Source of the DNA: Acinetobacter sp. YWS30-1
GTDB lineage: Bacteria > Pseudomonadota > Gammaproteobacteria > Pseudomonadales > Moraxellaceae
Assembly: GCF_033558715.1 (NCBI RefSeq)
Contig: NZ_CP114606.1
Span: 2,356,001 to 2,420,000 of the forward strand
Direction of reading: 5' to 3'
Length of the DNA: 64,000 nt
Position numbers and translations under genes: made by a program
Part shown: positions 1-10,295 of the stretch, piece by piece
How the letters are laid out: each line of letters opens with the position of its first letter
Numbering within the stretch: position 1 is the first letter of the stretch
The notes under the pieces: model-generated
Database searches by the model: none
What the model saw: the letters and a program-made list of their open reading frames with translations, nothing else
Told to the model about the DNA's origin: nothing

Positions 1-1325
1 GCAACGTCAGACAAACGTGTTTGTGTTGCAGCCAGAATGTAAATCGGAGATTTCGCATCTTGGGCAATACGTTGTACAGGTTCAGCCAGCCATTCTTGGG
101 TACGGCGCTCTGCAGCCATTTCCTTGCCTTTATTTTTCGCAGCTTGGCGAACAGATAAAGCCATACGTGGTGCAGTTTGAGTCAGGTCTTCACCCAGAAT
201 CAGTACCGCATCATAGCTCTCGATTTCACGCATGTTCGGGTTATAAACACCCTCGGTTTGCATGATCGATGCAGCCAGCTCAACCAGATTTTGCTCTTTT
301 TGAGCCATACCGGTTGAGTAATTGTCTTGACCAACTAACTCACGTAGTGCGAAGTTAGCTTCAAGCGATGCACGTGGTGAACCGATCCCCAGTACTTTTT
401 TGCCTTGGATTTTCGCAATTACGGTATCTAATGCTGTATCAACAGAAACAGTTTCTACATTCGTGCCAGTACGGAACTGTGGCTGACGCGGACGGTCTTT
501 ACGGTTTACATAACCGGTACCGAAACGGCCTTTATCGCACAGGAAGTATTGGTTAACTTCACCGTTGAAACGGTTTTCAACGCGACGAAGCTCACCATAA
601 CGCTCACCTGGAGAGATGTTACAACCTGAAGAACAGCCATGACATACGCTTGGTGCGTACTGCATGTCCCATTTACGGTTATAGCGTTCTGAATGAGTCT
701 TATCGGTGAATACACCAGTCGGACAAACTTCAGTCAGGTTACCTGAGAATTCAGATTCCAAAGTACCTGATTCCGGACGACCGAAATAAACGCGAGAAGC
801 GTTTGCATATACGCCGAAATCCGTACCGCCCGCATAGTCTTTGTAATAACGAACACAACGGTAACATGCGATACAACGGTTCATCTCGTGCGCAATGAAC
901 GAACCAAGTTCTTGGTTGTAATGCGTACGCTTGGTGAACCGGTAACGACGACGGTCATGTTGTGTCATCACGGTCATATCTTGCAGGTGACAGTGGCCAC
1001 CCTCTTCACAGACTGGACAGTCGTGCGGGTGATTGGTCATCAAGAATTCAACAACAGAAGCACGGAAATCTTTTGCTTCTTTGTCTTCAATCGAGATGTA
1101 GGTATTGTCAGCAGCCGGTGTCATACATGACATGACCAAACGACCACGCGTATCTTCTGGATTCGCGTATTGAGTCACAGCACATTGACGGCAAGAACCG
1201 ACAGAACCTAAGGATGGATGCCAACAAAAGTATGGGATGTCGATGCCAAGACTCAAACATGCTTGCAGCAAGTTTTCCGAGCCGTTGACTTCATACGATT
1301 TTCCATCGACATGAATTGTAGCCAT
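1..1325 (-). CDS. nuoG: NADH-quinone oxidoreductase subunit G (5' part; C-terminus beyond window)
   Basis: This is the large iron-sulfur subunit of respiratory complex I, which passes electrons from NuoF towards the membrane arm. The reading frame starts at the ATG read leftwards from 1325 ([13 protein letters not shown]) and runs open to the window edge, so only about 440 N-terminal residues are present. A plant-type 2Fe-2S ferredoxin domain is visible ([15 protein letters not shown]), then the His/Cys-rich segment [16 protein letters not shown], the CIACYRC cluster motif, and the start of a molybdopterin-oxidoreductase-like region with CHGCSSGCN. It starts 11 bases after the nuoF stop, in operon order. 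Confidence 0.95.
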   Translation of the reverse strand, partial: MATIHVDGKSYEVNGSENLLQACLSLGIDIPYFCWHPSLGSVGSCRQCAVTQYANPEDTRGRLVMSCMTPAADNTYISIEDKEAKDFRASVVEFLMTNHPHDCPVCEEGGHCHLQDMTVMTQHDRRRYRFTKRTHYNQELGSFIAHEMNRCIACYRCVRYYKDYAGGTDFGVYANASRVYFGRPESGTLESEFSGNLTEVCPTGVFTDKTHSERYNRKWDMQYAPSVCHGCSSGCNISPGERYGELRRVENRFNGEVNQYFLCDKGRFGTGYVNRKDRPRQPQFRTGTNVETVSVDTALDTVIAKIQGKKVLGIGSPRASLEANFALRELVGQDNYSTGMAQKEQNLVELAASIMQTEGVYNPNMREIESYDAVLILGEDLTQTAPRMALSVRQAAKNKGKEMAAERRTQEWLAEPVQRIAQDAKSPIYILAATQTRLSDV

Positions 1326-1336
1326 AGTCGAATTCC

Positions 1337-2664
<1,328 letters not shown>

Positions 2665-2668
<4 letters not shown>

Positions 2669-3174
2669 ACATACTTCTCCAATAACTGTTTAATTGATGT
2701 TACTTCCACGAGACCGTGAGTATCTTCATCAATCATGAGGGTTGGACCTTTATCACAGTTACCTAGGCAGCAAATTGGAAGCAAGGTAAAACGGCCATCC
2801 GCTGTGGTTTGGCCGAACTGGATACCCAATTCACGCTGGAATGCTTCTGCTAAAGTCTCCGCACCCATCAAGAAACACGCAATTGAGTCACACAGTAAAA
2901 TTACGTGACGACCCACTGGCTGACGGTAAATACGGTTATAGAACGTTGCAACCCCTTCCAAATCGGCAAGGCTCATGCTAAGCATTTGCGCGATGGCATT
3001 CATTTGAGCATCGTCTACCCAGCCATTACGGCGTTGTACACATTTGAGCGCATCAAGACACGCTGCACGTGGGTACGGGTAATGCCCAATGTGATGTTCA
3101 ATTTCGTGGATTTCTTCCGAAGTTAAAATCCCTTCAACATTCACACGTGGCTTTTTATCAGTCAAAATCATCAT
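2665..3174 (-). CDS. nuoE: NADH-quinone oxidoreductase subunit E
   Basis: This is the 24-kDa-type subunit of complex I carrying a 2Fe-2S (N1a) cluster beside NuoF. The 169-residue protein has a thioredoxin-like fold region with the four expected cysteines: CDSIAC in the middle and CCLGNCD near the end. The N-terminal helical part ([20 protein letters not shown]) is typical. Two adjacent ATGs at the start make the first residue uncertain by one codon. It lies 14 bases after nuoCD and overlaps nuoF by 4 bases. Confidence 0.96.
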
Positions 3175-3188
3175 AATGCGTTTACCCC

Positions 3189-4976
3189 TTAGCGATCCAC
3201 GTCAGCCATTACGACGTCGATTGTCGCTAAATAAATGATTAAGTCAGATACAAGACTGCCGTTAATCACAGAAGGCATTTGCTGTAAATGCGTGAAAGTT
3301 GGTGTACGAATACGGGTACGGTAACTCATGGTTGACTTGTCTGAAGTCAGATAATAAGTCGACGCACCTTTCACCACTTCTGCCATCACAGATGATTCAC
3401 CTGCAGGCATTACAGGACCCCAAGAAACGCTCAAGAAGTGCGTAATCAAGGTTTCAATATCTTGTAATGTTTTGTCTTTTGGTGGTGGAACAGCCAGCGG
3501 ATGGTCCGCTTTGTACGCACCAGATGGCATATTCTCTAGACACTGCTTAATGATTTTCAGTGACTGTTCGATTTCACGGAAGTGAACAATCACACGAGCA
3601 TATGCATCGCCTTCGTACTCAACCGGTACTTCGAAGTCGTAATTTTCATAACCGCTATATGGACGGTATTTACGTACGTCAAAGTCGATACCTGTAGCAC
3701 GCAGACCAGTACCTGTTACGCCCCATGCCAATGCAGATTTCGCATCGTACTGAGCCACATTACGGGTACGACCCACAAATACAGAGTTTTTCAGTGCTGC
3801 AGTGTAGTATTCATTCAAACGCTTAGGCATCCAGTCGAGTAAGTCTCGAACCAGTTTTTCCCAACCATTTGGCAAGTCATGTGCAGTACCACCGATACGG
3901 AACCATGCTGGATGCATACGGTAACCGGTGATCGCTTCCACGATGTCATACACTTTCTGACGGTCAGCGAACATATAGAATACTGGGGTCATACCGCCGG
4001 CATCCTGAATCGCAGTACCGATGTACAGCAAGTGGTTATTGATACGGAACAATTCCGACATCATGACACGGATACATTGTGCGCGGTCTGGCACAGTAAT
4101 GCCTGCCAATTGTTCCACACCCATCACATACGGCATGTTTTGAGCACAACCACCCAAATAGTCCACACGGTCAGTATACGGAATGAATGAATGCCAAGTT
4201 TGACGTTCAGCCATCTTTTCCACACCACGGTGGTGATAGCCGATATCTGGCACACAGTCTTTCACTTCTTCACCATCCAACTGCAAAATTACACGGAACG
4301 CACCGTGCGCAGACGGGTGGTTAGGACCCAAATTCAGGAACATGAAATCTTCATCTGCATTACCGCGCTTCAGACCCCAGTCTTCTGGCACGAAACGTAG
4401 ATGTTCCTGTTCAAAGTCCTGCTTGGCTTTGTCTTGAATATACGGAGTATATTCAGTCGCACGTGCAGAATATTCTTTACGTAGCGGATGACCTTCCCAG
4501 TAGGTTGGCAACAAGATACGACGGAGCATTGGATGCCCTTCGAAATTGATGCCGAACATGTCATAAGCTTCACGCTCATACCAGTTCGCATTTGGCCAGA
4601 TATTCGTTGCGGTCGGAATATTCAGATCGCTGTCGCTTAATGCAACTTTAATACGAATGTCACAGTTACGCTCTAAAGATAATAAATGATAGAACACTGT
4701 GAATTCTGACGCAGGCAAACCGTCACGGTGCGTACGTAAACGCTCATCTACTGCAGACAAGTCGAATAGCATCACGTATGGACGTGGCACGGTACGCAAG
4801 AACATCAATACTTCTTGTACACGTGCGCGCTCAACCCAAACTGTCGGGAAATCCTCGAAAGTTGTTTGCACAAAGAAGTTCTCACCAAACTTGGTTTTGA
4901 GCTCTTCAATGATGGCAAATGCTGGGCGTGAATCAACTGCTGTTGATTCTGGCATAGCAATGTCAGTTTCAGCCAT
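3189..4976 (-). CDS. nuoCD: Fused NADH-quinone oxidoreductase subunit C/D
   Basis: This single 595-residue chain joins NuoC (about residues 1-190) and NuoD (about 205-595), both in the hydrophilic arm of complex I at the quinone-binding junction. The NuoC part shows the [12 protein letters not shown] signature followed by [11 protein letters not shown]. The NuoD part begins with [15 protein letters not shown] and contains [14 protein letters not shown], followed by the hydrogenase-like C-terminal region ending [15 protein letters not shown] and DVVMADVDR. The fusion is known from E. coli and Acinetobacter. It is separated by 90 bases from nuoB upstream. Confidence 0.97.
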   Translation of the reverse strand: MAETDIAMPESTAVDSRPAFAIIEELKTKFGENFFVQTTFEDFPTVWVERARVQEVLMFLRTVPRPYVMLFDLSAVDERLRTHRDGLPASEFTVFYHLLSLERNCDIRIKVALSDSDLNIPTATNIWPNANWYEREAYDMFGINFEGHPMLRRILLPTYWEGHPLRKEYSARATEYTPYIQDKAKQDFEQEHLRFVPEDWGLKRGNADEDFMFLNLGPNHPSAHGAFRVILQLDGEEVKDCVPDIGYHHRGVEKMAERQTWHSFIPYTDRVDYLGGCAQNMPYVMGVEQLAGITVPDRAQCIRVMMSELFRINNHLLYIGTAIQDAGGMTPVFYMFADRQKVYDIVEAITGYRMHPAWFRIGGTAHDLPNGWEKLVRDLLDWMPKRLNEYYTAALKNSVFVGRTRNVAQYDAKSALAWGVTGTGLRATGIDFDVRKYRPYSGYENYDFEVPVEYEGDAYARVIVHFREIEQSLKIIKQCLENMPSGAYKADHPLAVPPPKDKTLQDIETLITHFLSVSWGPVMPAGESSVMAEVVKGASTYYLTSDKSTMSYRTRIRTPTFTHLQQMPSVINGSLVSDLIIYLATIDVVMADVDR

Positions 4977-5066
4977 TGGCTTGGCTTCCTATTTAATACA
5001 AATTCAGTCAACCTAAACGACAACTACACCCATAGCGGGTGCACAACAAAAAACCGGTCGTTTAAA

Positions 5067-5747
5067 TTATTTAATTTCATCCATAGAGCGTAAGTTCTTC
5101 ACAGCCACACGCTGGTCTTTCTTACGGTCACGTTCCGGCATCATCTTTGGCTTATACACTGGCTTAAGATCATCACCGATTACCGCAGACAGCGGACGAC
5201 GCTCTAATTGAATTTGGTCTTGTAACAGCATTAATGCCTGGATCAATGCTTCAGGACGTGGTGGGCAGCCCGGAACGTATACATCTACCGGAATAATCTT
5301 ATCCACACCTTGTACGACTGAATAAATATCGTACATACCACCTGAGTTCGCACACGCACCCATTGAAATCACCCATTTCGGTTCAAGCATCTGTTCATAC
5401 AGACGTTGAATTACCGGAGCCATTTTCACGAAGCATGTACCTGCTACAATCATCAAGTCTGCCTGACGCGGTGAAGCACGGATAACTTCGGCACCAAAAC
5501 GTGACAAGTCATGTACACCGGTCAAAGTCGTTGCATATTCAACGTAGCAGCAAGATGTACCAAAGTTAAATGGCCAAACTGAGTTCTTACGACCCCAGTT
5601 CACTGCTGTGTGCATTACATCCTCTAGGCGAGTCATGAACACATTTTTATTCACTTCTTCTTCTAGAAGCGGATCTTCTACAACGATACGCTCTTGAAGT
5701 GGATATTCATCAGCATTCGGATTCGCACGGGTTAATGTATATTTCAT
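5067..5747 (-). CDS. nuoB: NADH-quinone oxidoreductase subunit B
   Basis: NuoB carries the terminal N2 4Fe-4S cluster that reduces quinone in complex I. The 226-residue protein contains the adjacent cysteines in [11 protein letters not shown], a third in [13 protein letters not shown] and a fourth in [12 protein letters not shown], which together form the cluster. It has a basic C-terminal tail ([15 protein letters not shown]). It starts 6 bases downstream of the nuoA stop, consistent with one transcript. Confidence 0.97.
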   Translation of the reverse strand: MKYTLTRANPNADEYPLQERIVVEDPLLEEEVNKNVFMTRLEDVMHTAVNWGRKNSVWPFNFGTSCCYVEYATTLTGVHDLSRFGAEVIRASPRQADLMIVAGTCFVKMAPVIQRLYEQMLEPKWVISMGACANSGGMYDIYSVVQGVDKIIPVDVYVPGCPPRPEALIQALMLLQDQIQLERRPLSAVIGDDLKPVYKPKMMPERDRKKDQRVAVKNLRSMDEIK

Positions 5748-5753
5748 CCCGAG

Positions 5754-6299
5754 TTACTCCTTATCAGAGGGTTGAACTTGTGATTTTTTCACAAGACCAG
5801 ATGATTGAGCTGGGATTTGACCAGTTGGATCCATAACCAATTCTTCAACTGAGTTGAAGCGCGTAATTTCTGCAAGATCCATATTTGGCGAACCAATTTT
5901 AGCTTTGTATCCTGCTGCTTTACGTCTGTCTGAAGGTGCCCAGTTCAGTGCGCCTGTCGATAATTCGTAAACCAAACCAACAAGTAAAACCAAAATAAAG
6001 ATAGCTGCAGTTGCAAAACCAATCCAACCTACTTCACGAACAGAAGATGCCCATGCATACAGGTAAAGTGCTTCGAGGTCGAAGACTACAAAGAAAATTG
6101 CAACTAAATAGAATTTCGCAGACAAGCGGATACGAGCTCCACCTGCGCTGACTACGCCTGACTCAAACTGCTCCTGCTTGGCACGGCCCCATGATTTACC
6201 CCCGAGGAGTAATGGGACAGTGAGCATAAAGACGCATAAAAATGTAACGCCGATCACGAAGGCAATAATTGCCCATTCGTATGGAGTAATGGCACTCAT
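5754..6299 (-). CDS. nuoA: NADH-quinone oxidoreductase subunit A
   Basis: NuoA is a small membrane subunit at the junction of the two arms of complex I. I choose the ATG at 6299 ([14 protein letters not shown]), giving 181 residues. The frame stays open further upstream to 6371, but the extra 24 residues look non-coding, and an AGGAG-like ribosome site lies about 10 bases before this start. Three membrane helices are visible (about 8-30, 65-85, 90-115), with the conserved [15 protein letters not shown] loop and [11 protein letters not shown] between them. It is the first gene of the operon, so the nuo promoter should lie just upstream (about 6300-6450). Confidence 0.94.
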   Translation of the reverse strand: MSAITPYEWAIIAFVIGVTFLCVFMLTVPLLLGGKSWGRAKQEQFESGVVSAGGARIRLSAKFYLVAIFFVVFDLEALYLYAWASSVREVGWIGFATAAIFILVLLVGLVYELSTGALNWAPSDRRKAAGYKAKIGSPNMDLAEITRFNSVEELVMDPTGQIPAQSSGLVKKSQVQPSDKE

Positions 6300-6874
6300 G
6301 CGGGGATAACTCCTGGCAGGCCGATTTATTAACAAAGAATGTATGTATTGGCCTTCAAATACACCAAACACAAAATTAATCCCGCCAATTGTACCTGATT
6401 TTGGATTTCACTTGCTAGCTTATAAGCCTTAGTCTTTTGGATGATTTTTTAGACATTCCTAATTTTATTCTGGCTTTAAGCTCAGAGAATCTCAACCGAT
6501 CGTTTTTTTAAATTAAAGTTTAAATTTCCATTATTTTTTTCTAAACCCAGATAGACTTTTAAAGCCCTGCTTAATTAAGCCTCACTCCTTGTACAGTGGC
6601 TGGCTACCCACCCCATGAAAAGAAACTTATAAAGAATCAATCAAAAACATTTCACCTTTGCATAATGCCTCGAAAAAATCAGTGTGTTTTTAAAAGATGT
6701 TTAACATGAATGTTGTCATTCAATTAGAAGTCGCCCTTTTCTGCCCGCTCTCGGTAAGCCTTAAAAGAGCAATTGTGTATTTTTGCAACACGTCCAACAG
6801 TTTGATTCAGATTATGATATTTCTATTTTTAAACCCACTATGACATTTATAAAGTAACAATAAGGAGTCCATGC
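6300..6874. other. Divergent intergenic region, nuo promoter side
   Basis: An AT-rich gap of about 575 bases between the nuo operon (leftward) and a small unknown gene (rightward). Read on the minus strand, TACAAT at 6388-6393 could be a -10 box for nuo, but I see no convincing -35. No RNA gene or open frame is apparent. An AAGGAG ribosome site near 6862 serves the rightward gene. Confidence 0.4.
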
Positions 6875-7231
6875 ATGTCTCTACGATTTACCCATAAACC
6901 TGATTATTTTTTCTTTGCTCAATTATTGATGCGACATGTAGAAAGCTATATCCAAAAACATCAGGATGCCAGCAATGCAATCTTTGACTTAGGGGATATT
7001 CATAAACTTTTCCAGACAGACTATGCCTCTTCCAGCATTAACCTAGACGGTATTATGAATATTGCCGATGAGTACAAGCTTGAAACCTTATCTGGTGACC
7101 AAAAGCTAATCCAAAGCTATCAGGTAGATGTTAAAAATAACAAGCTACTGATCAACTTCAATTCTGATGCCTTAAACAGCCTGAAAGAAGGCAAGCCACT
7201 GATTGAACCGGATGCTACCATCCATGAATAA
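6875..7231 (+). CDS. Hypothetical protein, 118 aa
   Basis: I do not recognise a named family. The 118-residue protein is soluble, with no signal peptide or membrane helix, and begins MSLRFTHKPDYFF. Acidic and hydrophobic residues alternate (FDLGDIHKLF, LDGIMNIADEYKLE), suggesting a compact alpha/beta fold. A good ribosome site (AAGGAG, about 6862-6867) sits 7-8 bases before the ATG, and a hairpin terminator follows, so it looks like a real single-gene unit. It converges with bfmS. Confidence 0.75.
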   Translation: MSLRFTHKPDYFFFAQLLMRHVESYIQKHQDASNAIFDLGDIHKLFQTDYASSSINLDGIMNIADEYKLETLSGDQKLIQSYQVDVKNNKLLINFNSDALNSLKEGKPLIEPDATIHE

Positions 7232-7250
7232 TCCCCTTTAAATAGCCATA

Positions 7251-7278
7251 AAAAAACGATACCTATGTATCGTTTTTT
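7251..7278. terminator. Bidirectional terminator between the 118-aa gene and bfmS
   Basis: An 11-base perfect inverted repeat (AAAAAACGATA / TATCGTTTTTT) with a six-base loop, flanked by A and T runs on the two strands. It can end both converging transcripts. Confidence 0.8.
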
Positions 7279-7291
7279 CTCACCTAAACTC

Positions 7292-8968
7292 TTATTCTGA
7301 TTGATCTGACACTTCAGCTTTTTCCAGCTTTTCGATCGGTTTTTGCTTGATTTTTTTACCGTAACGGCTGGCTGGCCAAATCATGATAAAGCGTGCACCA
7401 CCCAGTGTCGGACTTTGATCGACCTGAATCTCTCCACCAAACCAGTAAGCAATCCGGCTGACAATAGACAAGCCCAAACCATACCCCCCTGAAGCACGGG
7501 TACGACTATCATCCAGTCGGGCAAAAGCTTCAAAGATACGGGCGCGGTCAGCTTCTGGAATCCCCGGACCATCATCTTCTACACAGATATACGCCATGCC
7601 CTTAGCATCTAGTCCGCCGCTGATCAGGATTTTCTGCTCACAATAGCGTACTGCATTACCCACCAGATTTTGCACCACACGATGCAGGTAACGTCGTTCA
7701 GCTTCTACGGTTACAGGTACTGGCATTGGCAGCACTTCAACTTCTTTGCCAGTTTTTAGAGCATCTGTTTCGACGGCCACCTGCTCCAGCACTTCAAACA
7801 GATCAATATCTTCAAATTCAATTGAAGGCATGCCCTGTTCCAGTTTGGCATAGGTCATGATTTCATCGATCAAGGTATTTAAGGCTTCAATATCCTTATC
7901 GATCTGCTCAACCTGCTGCAAGCGATAATCATAGTCGTCTTCATCTGCCATCATTTCCACAGCAAAACGGATACGGGCAACCGGTGTACGCAGCTCATGC
8001 GATACAGCACGCATCAATTCACGCTGCGCTTCAATCAGGCGCTGAATATGGTCCGACATATTGTTATAGCTGGAAGCCAGCGTCGCCATCTCATCACTGC
8101 CCTCCACCGGAAGACGCAATGACATGTTCCCGGTTTTCATCTTGTTCAGGGCATAGCTCACTTCACGCAGTTTACGTTGCATTGGCACCAGCAGACCATA
8201 AATCCCCAGACTTAAGACAAACAGGCTCAGTAAGGTAATCCCGGCAGCTAACTGGAATGGCATCCAGTTAAATAACGGCACTGGCCCCATCACCAGCACT
8301 TCAGACGTCGAGCTAGGAATAGGAGAAATGATCGAAATTGTAGTGCCGCGAATTGAGGCACTATCACGATATAAAATAATGCTGTGATCCAGACGCAAAC
8401 GTCCGATCTGCTCAGAATCTAGTGGCAGGCTCTGGACATTTTCGATCGAGATTGGATAAGAGAAATAGTCCTGAATTCGCTTCAGGTATTCTTTTTCCTG
8501 ACCTGGGTAGTACACCAGATAGTCCAGAATAAAGACCGGTAAAGCCTTCATCTGACGTTCAGTAATATTATCCGCCTTAATATAAAGATAATGACTTGGA
8601 TCATCGCGTAGCCCAATGACAATATAAGCTACCCCAGTTTTAGCATCCCAACGCACGACTGCCTTACGGTCAGCCAGACGTCGACCTTCCGCTCGGGTAA
8701 TATCCACTTTACTGGCTTCGACATAGTAGATCGGCAATTCCAACAGATCAGACGCATCTGAAACCCAATCCATCTTTTGCTGCAGATTAGGCTGTCTTGC
8801 AACCCCCTCACTGATGATATATGCCATACCATCAGTCAGGGATTCACGATACTCCTGCGCACGCTGGTAGTTGATGATCTGTACCAGCAAATAGCTGAAT
8901 ACTGCCACCAGGACCACAAGCATGACCAGGCCTGCGTATATCCGCAAAAATATACTGTGTTTAAACAC
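7292..8968 (-). CDS. bfmS: Sensor histidine kinase BfmS
   Basis: BfmS is the membrane sensor partner of BfmR. In Acinetobacter the pair controls envelope, capsule, biofilm and stress genes. The 558-residue protein has an N-terminal membrane helix (about 9-31), a periplasmic domain, a second helix (about 238-261), a HAMP linker, and a HisKA domain whose phospho-accepting histidine is His324 in AVSHELRTP. The ATPase domain shows the N box (NLVGNAVRY), the G1 box (EDDGPGIP) and the G2 box (GYGLGLSI). It is 41 bases downstream of bfmR on the same strand, so the two are probably co-transcribed. Confidence 0.93.
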   Translation of the reverse strand: MFKHSIFLRIYAGLVMLVVLVAVFSYLLVQIINYQRAQEYRESLTDGMAYIISEGVARQPNLQQKMDWVSDASDLLELPIYYVEASKVDITRAEGRRLADRKAVVRWDAKTGVAYIVIGLRDDPSHYLYIKADNITERQMKALPVFILDYLVYYPGQEKEYLKRIQDYFSYPISIENVQSLPLDSEQIGRLRLDHSIILYRDSASIRGTTISIISPIPSSTSEVLVMGPVPLFNWMPFQLAAGITLLSLFVLSLGIYGLLVPMQRKLREVSYALNKMKTGNMSLRLPVEGSDEMATLASSYNNMSDHIQRLIEAQRELMRAVSHELRTPVARIRFAVEMMADEDDYDYRLQQVEQIDKDIEALNTLIDEIMTYAKLEQGMPSIEFEDIDLFEVLEQVAVETDALKTGKEVEVLPMPVPVTVEAERRYLHRVVQNLVGNAVRYCEQKILISGGLDAKGMAYICVEDDGPGIPEADRARIFEAFARLDDSRTRASGGYGLGLSIVSRIAYWFGGEIQVDQSPTLGGARFIMIWPASRYGKKIKQKPIEKLEKAEVSDQSE

Positions 8969-9009
8969 CTATTAATTATCCTGTTTATTCAGGCGGCTAA
9001 AGGCACCGA

Positions 9010-9726
9010 TTAGATACCATTAGTTTCTTTGACGAATAGATAACCTTTACTACGTACTGTTTTAATACGTTTTGGATTTTCAGGATCGTCACCAATTTTT
9101 GGACGAATGCGCGAGATACGCACATCAATTGAACGGTCTTGGCCGTCATATTCGATACCGCGTAGACGCTCAAAGATATCTTCACGTGACAGGATGCGGC
9201 CCGCATTTGAAGCCAGCAGCCACAACAGGTCATATTCTGCACTGGTAAAGTCAACCAGCTCACCATTCAAGGTCACTGAACGACCACCATTGTCGATCAC
9301 CAGGTCATCAAATTCGATGCGTTGAGCCACTTCATCTTCAGGCACCTTGTCGGTACGACGCAATAAAGCACGAATACGAGCTAATAGGACACGCGGCTGA
9401 ACCGGTTTAGCGACATAGTCATCTGCACCCATTTCCAGACCTAGGACCTGATCCATATCTTCAGTACGTGCAGTCAGCATTAAAATCGGTTGATGATAAT
9501 GTGGACGAACTTCACGACAGATGGTCAAACCATCAGCACCTGGCAACATGACATCTAGAACCACCATGTCTGGTTGTTCGGCAATAATACGACGAATAGC
9601 ACGGTTGCCATCCGGCTCTACCCCAACCTCAAGACCATTACGAATGAGGTATTCTTGTGTTAAACGAGCAAGACGCTCATCATCTTCAACAATTAAAATT
9701 TTAGGTAACTTTTCTTCTTGGCTCAT
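9010..9726 (-). CDS. bfmR: Response regulator BfmR (OmpR family)
   Basis: BfmR is a DNA-binding response regulator phosphorylated by BfmS. The 238 residues comprise a receiver domain (1-125) with the acidic pocket VEDDE, the phospho-acceptor Asp58 in VVLDVMLPG, and the signature Lys in YVAKPVQPR. A winged-helix domain follows (about 135-235), with the RSIDVRISRIRPKIGDD recognition region. Length and Asp58 match the known Acinetobacter protein. A 15-base palindrome lies about 90 bases upstream and may be an operator. Confidence 0.95.
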   Translation of the reverse strand: MSQEEKLPKILIVEDDERLARLTQEYLIRNGLEVGVEPDGNRAIRRIIAEQPDMVVLDVMLPGADGLTICREVRPHYHQPILMLTARTEDMDQVLGLEMGADDYVAKPVQPRVLLARIRALLRRTDKVPEDEVAQRIEFDDLVIDNGGRSVTLNGELVDFTSAEYDLLWLLASNAGRILSREDIFERLRGIEYDGQDRSIDVRISRIRPKIGDDPENPKRIKTVRSKGYLFVKETNGI

Positions 9727-9817
9727 GTGTTGCCCCTTTATTTGATGGACGTATGCTACGGACGTATCCTTTTGAAATCCAATAGATACGTTTTTAATAT
9801 GCTTGCAATATACACAC

Positions 9818-9832
9818 GTTTACATTGTAAAC
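9818..9832. promoter_or_regulatory. 15-bp palindrome upstream of bfmR
   Basis: GTTTACATTGTAAAC is a perfect inverted repeat with a single central base, located 92-106 bases upstream of the bfmR start. Position and symmetry suit a regulator-binding site. BfmR is reported to bind its own promoter, so autoregulation is an inference worth testing. Confidence 0.45.
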
Positions 9833-9993
9833 AAGATAGCGTTCACCAAACCAATACATCAAAGTAGCATTTTGTAATATTTTATCGTGCACATTTCACT
9901 CGAATGTGCATTTAACTACCGTTTGTCGGCTTATTTGCATCGATCAAAGCTAAATCTGAACAAAATGTGACTAGTTGATTCAGGCCTTTTTAG

Positions 9994-10002
9994 TTATCCA
10001 CA
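9994..10002 (+). promoter_or_regulatory. DnaA box upstream of nrdA
   Basis: TTATCCACA is an exact match to the consensus DnaA box, about 294 bases before the nrdA start. A degenerate second copy, TTATCTATA, follows at 10006-10014. DnaA regulation of nrdAB is established in E. coli; its presence here is an inference from the site. Confidence 0.55.
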
Positions 10003-10161
10003 ATGTTATCTATAAGCACTTTTTGCCAGCTTTGATATGCTATGCCTTGCCGGATAAGGCTTATGCAAGAATCAATAAAAATTGGGATCTTTTTGCAAAA
10101 GATTAAGATAAAACTTCAGAAAAATATTTAGCAAAATGTCAATATTGATCTACCCTAAATT

Positions 10162-10210
10162 TTCCCGTATCTTGTGTTCAATTAATTTTATAACCACTAG
10201 GTCTTGTGTT
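10162..10210 (+). promoter_or_regulatory. Probable pair of NrdR boxes before nrdA
   Basis: The nonamer TCTTGTGTT occurs twice, at 10170-10178 and 10202-10210, exactly 32 bases (three helical turns) apart. The second copy is preceded by CCACTAGG, so the 16-mer CCACTAGGTCTTGTGT is partly palindromic. Paired boxes ending in TTGTGT at this spacing are the hallmark of the repressor NrdR, which shuts down ribonucleotide reductase genes when dATP is high. The nrdA start is 86 bases downstream of the second box. Confidence 0.6.
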
Positions 10211-10295
10211 TATTCCTCGAACACTGTGGCACGATTTTTGCCCAGTTCAAACGGTCCATAAACATAAAAATAGATGACAATGGAGCTATGCTAAC

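Noticed and set aside
3879..4190. A 103-codon plus-strand frame inside nuoCD
   Set aside because: Antisense to the conserved NuoD coding sequence.
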